Notes under the pieces: generated by a model
The model's database searches: none
Seen by the model: the letters and a program-made list of their open reading frames with translations, nothing else
Told to the model about the DNA's origin: nothing
NCBI GenBank assembly: GCA_045660565.1
Contig: JAZRDX010000006.1
Span: forward strand, 1 to 36,505
DNA: 36,505 nucleotides
Origin: SIG673 sp045660565
GTDB lineage: Bacteria; Bacillota; Clostridia; Oscillospirales; CAG-272
Direction: 5' to 3'
Made by a program: the position numbers and the translations under genes
In this document: positions 9,039-15,609 of the stretch, one piece after another
Layout: every line of letters starts with the position of its first letter
Numbering within the stretch: the first letter of the stretch is position 1

Positions 9039-9752
9039 ATGCTTATAGCCATAACATCTTCCCACAGAATTAATAAATCTTTGCGTCTTGTCTTAACTCT
9101 TTTACTTACCTTTTCTCTTTTGCTGACGCTTACCCCGATAACCTCGTTTGCCATGCAGATAACGGTAAGCGTAACGGGAAGCAGCAGCTTCGACATAGAA
9201 GTAGAACCAACCGACCGAATAGAGGACGTAAAGGCAAAGATTTTTGACATAACCGGATACGGTGTCGATAAACAAACCTTAATTTACGCCAATCAGACGC
9301 TTGAGGAAGGAAACACCTTACAGGACTACTCAATTCAACGCGGTTCAACCTTAATTCTTGAAGTCAATGAAGCCCCGGTAATAAAGCTTCAAATTAACCC
9401 CGAAACCAACGAATGGGAGGTTTCCTACGACGGTGGAACGACCTGGGAATCGCTCGGAGTAAAGGCAACCGGAGAAAAGGGCGACACGGGTGCCAAGGGT
9501 GAAAAAGGCGACACGGGCGCCGCGGGCGAAAAAGGCGACACAGGCGCTAAGGGTGAAAAAGGCGACACAGGTGCTAAGGGTGAAAAAGGCGACACGGGTG
9601 CTAAGGGTGATAAGGGCGACACGGGTGCTAAGGGTGATAAGGGCGACGGTGCCGACAGTCAACTTATCTTTGTCTCTCTTGCGATAAGCAGTCTTTCTCT
9701 TCTGCTCAGCGTTATCCTCATAATCTGTACCGTATCAAAGAAAAATAAATAG
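9039..9752 (+). CDS. Secreted, membrane-anchored ubiquitin-like/collagen-like protein
   Basis: A 237-residue protein in four parts. Residues 1-38 are a signal peptide ending TSFA. Residues 39-109 align without gaps to eukaryotic ubiquitin, starting at its Met1; by eye about 36 of 71 positions are identical to human ubiquitin recalled from memory, including EVEP, VKAKI, LEEG.TL.DY.IQ and STL.L. The hydrophobic-patch Ile44 is kept; Lys27 and Lys29 are kept, Lys6, 11, 33, 48 and 63 are replaced, and the diglycine tail is absent because the chain continues. Residues 110-144 form a linker containing EWEVSYDGGTTWESLG. Residues 145-204 are 20 Gly-X-Y triplets (GEK GDT GAK type). Residues ~208-230 are a membrane helix followed by SKKNK. 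The likely topology has the ubiquitin-like head outside the cell. AAGGAG precedes the ATG. It is probably cotranscribed with the gene ending at 9006. Confidence 0.92.
   Translation: MLIAITSSHRINKSLRLVLTLLLTFSLLLTLTPITSFAMQITVSVTGSSSFDIEVEPTDRIEDVKAKIFDITGYGVDKQTLIYANQTLEEGNTLQDYSIQRGSTLILEVNEAPVIKLQINPETNEWEVSYDGGTTWESLGVKATGEKGDTGAKGEKGDTGAAGEKGDTGAKGEKGDTGAKGEKGDTGAKGDKGDTGAKGDKGDGADSQLIFVSLAISSLSLLLSVILIICTVSKKNK
9471..9650 (+). repeat. 27-bp coding tandem repeat (collagen Gly-X-Y tract)
   Basis: Six full 27-bp units and a partial seventh encode GEK/GDK-GDT-GAK/GAA triplets. Units are nearly identical at DNA level (ggtgaaaaaggcgacac core), so the copy number is likely to change by slippage in steps of nine residues without shifting frame. 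Confidence 0.9.
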
Positions 9753-9862
9753 GTTTAAAATACACCTTGCTTTAAAAACGCAAGCTTAAAATAAAAAGCA
9801 ATCTCCTCGGTATTGGTTTTATTTTCCGTATCAAAAGCCTTAAAAAAAGAAAATTTACCATA

Positions 9863-9891
9863 TTTACTTTTCTCCGTCAACATGTTATAAT
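9863..9891 (+). promoter_or_regulatory. Sigma-A-type promoter for the second URO-D-like gene
   Basis: TTTACT (9863-9868), 17 bases, TATAAT (9886-9891), 43 bases before the ATG at 9935. It makes this gene independent of the upstream operon. Confidence 0.65.
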
Positions 9892-9934
9892 ATACTCACG
9901 CAAATAGCAAAAATACAGTTTACGGAGGATTATT

Positions 9935-11005
9935 ATGTTTAGTGAAAAATACGCTTCTACCCTTCTTGAATATGAAAAATTCTGGGAAAGAAAGAACGAA
10001 AAGCGTCCCATTTTAAATCTCGGATACTACGTACAGGGAAGTAAAAGATACCGCGCTCACGAATCTCTTGAGGAGCAGTGGCTTGACGCAGACTACCGTT
10101 ACACGGCATACAAGCACAACTTATCAACCAGAGGCGACCTTGCCGAGGGTATACCTATGATGTTTACAAACTTCGGTCCCGGCTGTCTCTCCGCGTGTAT
10201 AGGCGGCAGCTTTGAGCTTGCTCCGCGAACAATATGGTTTGATCGCAAGCCGATAATCGACGATTTTGAAAATCCCCCCGCTATTGAATTTGACGAAAAC
10301 AGCGAAATGTGGCAGAACATTGTTCGTCTCCAGAACAAATTTATGTCCGATCCCGACGTTCATTTTTCATTCCCCGACCTTGGCGGAATTATGGATATAG
10401 TCGCGTCGCTCAGAACCACCGAGCCGCTTTTATACGACCTTTACGACTATCCCGACGAGCTTAAAGCGTTCAGCAGTAAGGTTACCGATATATGGCTTAA
10501 GGTATTCGATATGCAGGTGGAAACAATCAGTAAGACGGGACAGCCGTTTAACAACTGGATGAACATTCCGTCAAGCAAGCCGTGGTACCCGATTCAGTGC
10601 GATTTTGCTTATATGATCTCTCCCGCACAGTTTGAGGAGTTTGTTCTTCCCGACCTCGTTCGTCAGGTAGAGCACATGCCCCGTTCGATATACCACCTTG
10701 ACGGTGTCGGAGAAATCCCGCACGTCGATATGCTTCTTGACATTCCCGGACTTAACGGTATTCAGTGGACGGCAGGAGCCGGAAATGAGCCACTCTACAG
10801 CGAAAAGTGGTTCCCGCTTTATAAGAAAATCCAGGATAAGAAAAAGAACCTTGTTCTTCTCGGCCCAATAAACGAAAATACGGTTGATGCCGCGGAGCCG
10901 CTCTTCAAAACTCTCGATCCTACCGGCTTCTACATGTCAATAGGCTGCGGAAGTAAGGAAGGCGCAGAAATGGTTCTTGAAAAGATTACACGTTGGTCGG
11001 AGTAA
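9935..11005 (+). CDS. URO-D superfamily protein, second paralogue
   Basis: A 356-residue protein of the uroporphyrinogen-decarboxylase-like superfamily (COG0407 type), only distantly similar to the one at 7981. It has the barrel features SFPDLGGIMDI, YDLYDYPDEL, the CDFAYMISPAQFEEFVLPDL helix and IYHLDGVGEIPHVDML. Candidate metal ligands are His254 and Cys338 (SIGCGSKEGAE), while the Cys two residues after the His is Asp256. The two URO-D-like proteins of this locus thus keep different parts of the H-x-C...C zinc site. Substrate unknown; methyl transfer or a related decarboxylation is an inference from the family. GGAGG lies 8 bases before the ATG; a strong terminator follows at 11041. Confidence 0.8.
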   Translation: MFSEKYASTLLEYEKFWERKNEKRPILNLGYYVQGSKRYRAHESLEEQWLDADYRYTAYKHNLSTRGDLAEGIPMMFTNFGPGCLSACIGGSFELAPRTIWFDRKPIIDDFENPPAIEFDENSEMWQNIVRLQNKFMSDPDVHFSFPDLGGIMDIVASLRTTEPLLYDLYDYPDELKAFSSKVTDIWLKVFDMQVETISKTGQPFNNWMNIPSSKPWYPIQCDFAYMISPAQFEEFVLPDLVRQVEHMPRSIYHLDGVGEIPHVDMLLDIPGLNGIQWTAGAGNEPLYSEKWFPLYKKIQDKKKNLVLLGPINENTVDAAEPLFKTLDPTGFYMSIGCGSKEGAEMVLEKITRWSE

Positions 11006-11040
11006 CTGTTTCTCCTTGACCGTTTAAATTTCAAATTTCC

Positions 11041-11076
11041 GCAAAAGGGCGAGCTTAGCTTGCCCTTTTGCTTTTT
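11041..11076 (+). terminator. Rho-independent terminator
   Basis: Stem GCAAAAGGGC (11041-11050) with GCCCTTTTGC (11062-11071), a further short AGC/GCT pairing in the loop, then a T-rich run. Confidence 0.88.
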
Positions 11077-11120
11077 ATTTTTTAGGCTATATACCGTGCG
11101 ACACTTTTTTCAAAAAATTC

Positions 11121-11149
11121 TTTATTTTTTAATTTTTATATGTTATACT
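11121..11149 (+). promoter_or_regulatory. Candidate promoter for the GPH transporter
   Basis: TATACT (11144-11149) with a weak TTTATT (11121-11126) 17 bases upstream, after the terminator of the previous unit. The region is very T-rich, so the -35 call is weak. Confidence 0.45.
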
Positions 11150-11193
11150 AATAAAAACAAATACTGCGTAATTTAAAAAAGGAGAATTTAAAA

Positions 11194-12813
11194 ATGAAAA
11201 AAGAACCCCTGCTTGATGCTAACGGTCACCGCAAGTTCGGCATTCGCGATAAAATTGCTTATGCTGCCGGCGACCTTGGATGCAACATGAGCTTCTCCCT
11301 TAAAAGCACCGTACAGACCTTCTGGCTTGTATTTATGCTGCTTGAAACGGGACTGCTCTCCGCGCTTCTTCTTATCGTCCAGATATGGGATGCGGTAAAT
11401 GACCCTCTTATCGGTACTCTTATAGACAACGATAAGAGAAAGTACAGACACGGCAAATTCAAAACCTATATTTTTATCGGTGCATGCGGTCTTTTGATCG
11501 GAGGAGCGGCAGTATTCCTTCCCTTCCCTAAAGCCCCACTCGTTCTTAAATCCATTCTCTTCATTCTCGGATATATCGTCTGGGATGCCTTCTATACGAT
11601 CGCAAACGTTCCTTACGGCTCTATGCTTTCGGTTATAACCGATGACGCCGCTGAGCGCGCTCAGCTTTCAACGTGGCGTTCTATCGGTTCTATGATAGGA
11701 AATATCCTTCCGAACGTTATTCTCCCAATGCTTATATGGAAAACCGTCACATATGACGGAACAACCGACTTCCTTAAAAACATCGAGATTCCCGACGGTG
11801 CAAAGGAGATGTTCAGCCCCGACAAATTCCATACTAACCCCACCACCGGCAAGGCGTACGCAATAGGCGATAAGGTATTAAGCCCCTTGACCGGTAAGCC
11901 TCTTGAAACTCTTCTCGGAAACAGAGTTTTCATTGCGGCACTCGTTATGGGTATCATCGGATTCCTTGCATTCCTTCTTATGCTCAAGCTGACAACGATC
12001 CGTGTTGATGAAAGCACCGTCAAGACTAACGAGGGCGGAGAAAAGCTCAACATTTTCAGCGCCTTCGGTAAGTTTATGAAAAACCGTCCCGCAGTCGGCG
12101 CAACTCTTGCCGCTATGGGTATGTTCCTCGGAATGAACGCCGCTACAACCGCAACAACAATTATGTTTGCAACCTATTTCAATATGGCGTCCCTCTCCGG
12201 AGTCGTTCAGTTAATAGGATTTTTACCGATGTTCATCTTTATGCCCTTTATCACCAAGATAGTTAACAAGATCGGTAAAAAAGAAGCTTCCGTTATCGGT
12301 ACTCTCGCCTCGCTTGCAGGCGGAGTTATTATGCTTATATTCCCGCTTATCAGCAACGTAACCCTCGCTCTCGTTGTTTACCTTCTCAGCCTTGTTATCT
12401 ACGGCGTAGGTATGGGTGTCTACACCTGCGTATCCTGGGCTATGATGGGCGACGCTATCGACTACAACGAATGGAAATTCGGAACCCGAGAAGAGGGTAC
12501 CGTCTACTCACTCCACTCCTTCTTCCGTAAGCTTGCTCAGGGAATCGGTCCTTCCATGGTTCTTCTTATCATGGGTTGGCTCGGCTACGAGGCAAAATAC
12601 GGAACGATAGGTCAATCTGCCACTACCGCGCACAACATGTGTTGGCTTGTTGCGGGACTCTACCTCTTCAGTGCAGTTCTTCAGTTTGTAGGTATCGCTG
12701 TCATATACAATCTTGACAGAAAAACTCTTGAAACCATGAACGGTGAGCTTGCCGCAAAAAGAGAAGGGGCGACAGAGGCAGAGGAAAAAGTCGTAACAGA
12801 AGAGAACCTGTAA
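11194..12813 (+). CDS. GPH-family sugar:cation symporter (MelB-like MFS)
   Basis: A 539-residue membrane protein of the glycoside-pentoside-hexuronide:cation symporter family. It opens with the typical KFGIRDKIAYAAGDLGCNMSF segment, has D-x-x-x-D-P in loop 2-3 (WDAVNDPLIGTLIDN, containing the cation-site-like Asp residues of MelB), and about 12 hydrophobic helices. An insertion of about 60 residues between helices 5 and 6 (NIEIPDGAKEMF... to GNRVF) is longer than in MelB. The late CVSWAMMGDAIDYNEWKFG motif is a family hallmark. The C-terminal tail is charged and cytosolic. It should import the oligosaccharides or glycosides attacked by the neighbouring hydrolases, using Na+ or H+. AAGGAG precedes the ATG. 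Confidence 0.92.
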   Translation: MKKEPLLDANGHRKFGIRDKIAYAAGDLGCNMSFSLKSTVQTFWLVFMLLETGLLSALLLIVQIWDAVNDPLIGTLIDNDKRKYRHGKFKTYIFIGACGLLIGGAAVFLPFPKAPLVLKSILFILGYIVWDAFYTIANVPYGSMLSVITDDAAERAQLSTWRSIGSMIGNILPNVILPMLIWKTVTYDGTTDFLKNIEIPDGAKEMFSPDKFHTNPTTGKAYAIGDKVLSPLTGKPLETLLGNRVFIAALVMGIIGFLAFLLMLKLTTIRVDESTVKTNEGGEKLNIFSAFGKFMKNRPAVGATLAAMGMFLGMNAATTATTIMFATYFNMASLSGVVQLIGFLPMFIFMPFITKIVNKIGKKEASVIGTLASLAGGVIMLIFPLISNVTLALVVYLLSLVIYGVGMGVYTCVSWAMMGDAIDYNEWKFGTREEGTVYSLHSFFRKLAQGIGPSMVLLIMGWLGYEAKYGTIGQSATTAHNMCWLVAGLYLFSAVLQFVGIAVIYNLDRKTLETMNGELAAKREGATEAEEKVVTEENL

Positions 12814-12830
12814 TAACGTTTCAACAGCTT

Positions 12831-12868
12831 AAGGCGTCTGACGGATTTTCTTTTAGGCGCCTTTTTAT
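12831..12868 (+). terminator. Weak hairpin after the GPH transporter
   Basis: AAGGCG (12831-12836) can pair with CGCCTT (12858-12863) and is followed by a short T run. With a 6-bp stem and a loop of 21 bases it may give only partial termination, allowing read-through into the GH2 gene. Confidence 0.4.
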
Positions 12869-12960
12869 GAGAAAGCAAAGTTTTTTCTCACCGATAAAAC
12901 AACGGGCGGCAAACGGACGCTGCTACAAACTCAAAACCCAAAATCTCAAGGAGAAACAAA

Positions 12961-15249
12961 ATGAGAGAAATAATTAACCTTAACAATGATTGGCTGTTTT
13001 TTAAAAACCCCACAGAACCTCTTAGTACCGATGGAGAAAATATAGACCTTCCCCACTCCTGGAACGCCACCGACGGTCAGGACGGCGGAAATGACTACTT
13101 CCGCGGCTCCTGCGTCTATGCAAAGAAGCTTTACAAGTCATCCTTCCCCGCAGCGGAACAGTATTATCTTGAATTTCGTGGCACAAACGCCTCTGCCGAC
13201 CTCTTTGTCGGCGGCAAAAAGCTTGCTCACCACGACGGCGGATATTCTACATGGAGAGTTAATATCACCGAGGAATTTACCGACGACACCGCAGACGTGT
13301 ACCTTGTCGTTGACAACTCGCCGAGCGATACCGTTTATCCTCAGATGGCTGACTTTACCTTTTACGGCGGTGCCTACCGTGATGTAAATCTTATCTGTGT
13401 CAGCAGCTCCCACTTTGACCTTGACTACTACGGCGCGCCCGGTCTTAAAATCACCCCCACCGTCGAGGGGAAGGACGCAAAGGTAGAGGTTGAGGCTTAC
13501 GTAACCAACCTTAAAGAGGGGCAGACTCTCGTCTACGCAATATACGACAAGGACGAAAATGAGCTTCAGAAGATAGAAAGCACCGACACCAAGGCGGTGT
13601 TTGAGATAAAAGACGTACACCTTTGGAACGGACGCAAGGACCCTTACCTCTACTGCTGTGAGATTGAGTTAATGGAGAACGGAAGCGTTATCGACAACGT
13701 TTGCAACCGTTTCGGCTGCCGTACTTTCAAGATAGATCCCAACAACGGCTTCATTCTTAACGGCGAGGAATATCCGCTTCGCGGCGTTTCACGCCACCAG
13801 GACAGATGGGGCGTCGGAAACGCTCTTCTTCCCGAGCATCACGCCGAGGACATAGATCTGATAATGGAGGTCGGCGCAACCACCATACGTCTTGCCCACT
13901 ATCAGCACGATCAGTACTTCTACGACCTCTGCGACGAAAAAGGACTTGTTATCTGGGCCGAGATACCGTATATCTCCAAGCACATGCCCGGCGGACGCGA
14001 AAACACCGTCTCCCAGATGAAGGAGCTTATCTGCCAGAACTACAACCACCCCTGTATCGTAGTTTGGGGACTTTCAAACGAAATCTCGATAGGCGGCTCT
14101 GACGAGGACCTTCTCGAAAACCACCGCATCTTAAACGATATGGTTCACGAGATGGACAAGACTCGTCTTACCACCATCGCCGCCGTTTCCATGTGTAAAA
14201 TGGACGATCCGTATCTTCTTATCCCCGACGTTGTTTCCTACAACCACTATTTCGGTTGGTACGGCGGAGACACCTCTATGAACGGACCGTGGTTTGATAA
14301 ATTCCACGAGACACATCCCACCATTCCGATCGGTTGCTCCGAGTACGGCTGCGAAGCTCTTAACTGGCACACCAGCGATCCTAAGCAGGGCGACTACACC
14401 GAGGAATACCAGGCATACTACCACGAGGAGCTTATAAAGCAGCTCTTCACCCGTAAGTACATCTGGGCAACCCATGTATGGAACATGTTCGACTTCGGTG
14501 CCGACGCAAGAGCGGAGGGCGGAGAAAACGGACAGAACCACAAGGGACTTATCACCATCGACAGAAAGTACAAGAAGGACGCCTTCTACGCTTACAAGGC
14601 ATGGCTCGTTTCTCCCGAGGACGATCCGTTCGTCCATCTCTGCGGAAAGAGATACGTTGACCGTGTCGAGGACGTTACAAAGGTAACCGTTTATTCTAAC
14701 CTTCCCGAGGTTGAGCTTTTCGTAAACGGAGAAAGCATCGGCAACAAGACTGCCGAAGACCACTTCTTCTACTTTGTAGTAAAGAACGAGGGTGAGACAA
14801 CTATCGTCGCTAAGGCCGGCGAGCTTACCGATGAGGGTAAGATACGCAAGGTTGCCGAGAGAAATATGGACTACGTTCTTGTTGAAAAGGGTGCTGTTCT
14901 CAACTGGTTTGATATAAACGCTCCCGAGGGACGCTTCTCTCTTAACGACAAGGTTTCCGATATAATGGAATCTAAGCTCGGAAAGCTTTGGTTTATCGGA
15001 GTTGCGCTCAAGCTCAAAAAGAAGATGAGTGCAAACAAAAAGGGTAGCAAGGGCGAGAAGAAGTCCGGCGGCTTTGACATTGACCTTAAAGGCGGTAACG
15101 GCGGAGATATTATGCAGATGCTCGGCGGATTTACCGTTCTTCGTCTGACCAGCATGCTCGGAATGATAAACGTTTCCTTTACCAAGGAAGAGCTGCTTAA
15201 GATGAACAAGAAGCTTAACAGAATAAAAAAGCCTAAGAAAAAGAACTGA
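12961..15249 (+). CDS. Glycoside hydrolase family 2 (beta-galactosidase/beta-glucuronidase-like) with Lys-rich C-terminal extension
   Basis: A 762-residue cytosolic enzyme (no signal peptide). It has the GH2 order: sugar-binding jelly roll (YLEFRGTNASADLFVGG), Ig-like domain, then TIM barrel with RGVSRHQDRWG, the acid/base Glu374 in WGLSNEI and the nucleophile candidate Glu461 in GCSEYGCE. Short GH2 enzymes of this layout act as beta-galactosidases, glucuronidases or mannosidases; the specificity is not clear. The last ~110 residues are unusual: a Lys/Gly-rich stretch (KLKKKMSANKKGSKGEKK) followed by a hydrophobic helix pair and LLKMNKKLNRIKKPKKK, which I do not recognise as a named domain. 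GGAGAAAC lies just before the ATG. It sits between the symporter and the alpha-mannosidase. Confidence 0.92.
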   Translation: MREIINLNNDWLFFKNPTEPLSTDGENIDLPHSWNATDGQDGGNDYFRGSCVYAKKLYKSSFPAAEQYYLEFRGTNASADLFVGGKKLAHHDGGYSTWRVNITEEFTDDTADVYLVVDNSPSDTVYPQMADFTFYGGAYRDVNLICVSSSHFDLDYYGAPGLKITPTVEGKDAKVEVEAYVTNLKEGQTLVYAIYDKDENELQKIESTDTKAVFEIKDVHLWNGRKDPYLYCCEIELMENGSVIDNVCNRFGCRTFKIDPNNGFILNGEEYPLRGVSRHQDRWGVGNALLPEHHAEDIDLIMEVGATTIRLAHYQHDQYFYDLCDEKGLVIWAEIPYISKHMPGGRENTVSQMKELICQNYNHPCIVVWGLSNEISIGGSDEDLLENHRILNDMVHEMDKTRLTTIAAVSMCKMDDPYLLIPDVVSYNHYFGWYGGDTSMNGPWFDKFHETHPTIPIGCSEYGCEALNWHTSDPKQGDYTEEYQAYYHEELIKQLFTRKYIWATHVWNMFDFGADARAEGGENGQNHKGLITIDRKYKKDAFYAYKAWLVSPEDDPFVHLCGKRYVDRVEDVTKVTVYSNLPEVELFVNGESIGNKTAEDHFFYFVVKNEGETTIVAKAGELTDEGKIRKVAERNMDYVLVEKGAVLNWFDINAPEGRFSLNDKVSDIMESKLGKLWFIGVALKLKKKMSANKKGSKGEKKSGGFDIDLKGGNGGDIMQMLGGFTVLRLTSMLGMINVSFTKEELLKMNKKLNRIKKPKKKN

Positions 15250-15266
15250 TACAAAACTAAAAAATC

Positions 15267-15298
15267 AAGCCTTCTCCTGAGTGAGAAGGCTTTTTGTT
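15267..15298 (+). terminator. Rho-independent terminator after GH2
   Basis: A 10-bp perfect stem AAGCCTTCTC (15267-15276) with GAGAAGGCTT (15283-15292), 6-base loop, followed by a T run. Confidence 0.92.
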
Positions 15299-15591
15299 TT
15301 CTAAATTAAAAGGCGTTACAGCGGTTCGTGAGCAGCTTAAAAAACAGGGTGCAATAATATAAGCTTAAAATTTCTTCACGAGGCTATCGCTTCGGGGAGT
15401 TTTTTGCTTAAAAGACACCGCCCCCTCTCAACACCTCTCAACATCTATCAAATGTAGAATTTCAGTTAATTAATTGCTTTTTTTCGCCGTCTATCCACCA
15501 AAAGTAGACACAGTTTTCAAAAACACACTTGTATTCCCACTCCTTTTATGCTATAATCGAAACAAGGAACATTCCTAATTTAGTTTTATAA
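15299..15591. other. Intergenic region with possible gene remnant and direct repeats
   Basis: No intact gene. The stretch 15303-15362 reads in one frame as a short peptide ending in GVTAVREQLKKQGAII and a stop, with no start codon and no RBS; it resembles a C-terminal coding fragment. Two similar imperfect dyads lie upstream of the GH38 promoter, CTATCAAATGTAG near 15443 and CTATCCACCAAAAGTAG near 15491, possibly paired operator sites. Confidence 0.35.
15529..15557 (+). promoter_or_regulatory. Sigma-A promoter for the alpha-mannosidase gene
   Basis: TTGTAT (15529-15534), 17 bases, TATAAT (15552-15557). Confidence 0.75.
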
Positions 15592-15609
15592 ATGAAAGGA
15601 AACTTACCT

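Noticed and set aside
9471..9650. Possible CRISPR array
   Set aside because: The regular 27-bp units have no unique spacers and stay in frame as Gly-X-Y codons. It is a collagen-like coding repeat.
9039..9752. Ubiquitin-like sequence as eukaryotic contamination
   Set aside because: It lies inside a bacterial operon with a Shine-Dalgarno site, a bacterial signal peptide and bacterial collagen repeats, with no introns. Base composition matches the neighbours.
9766..9784. Hairpin CTTGC/GCAAG after the ubiquitin-like gene as terminator
   Set aside because: A 5-bp stem with a 9-base loop and no T run is too weak; I cannot say where the operon's transcript ends.
14131..14763. Long minus-strand frame opposite the GH2 gene
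   Set aside because: GH2 active-site motifs (Glu374, Glu461) lie on the plus strand here; the antisense frame has no family resemblance.
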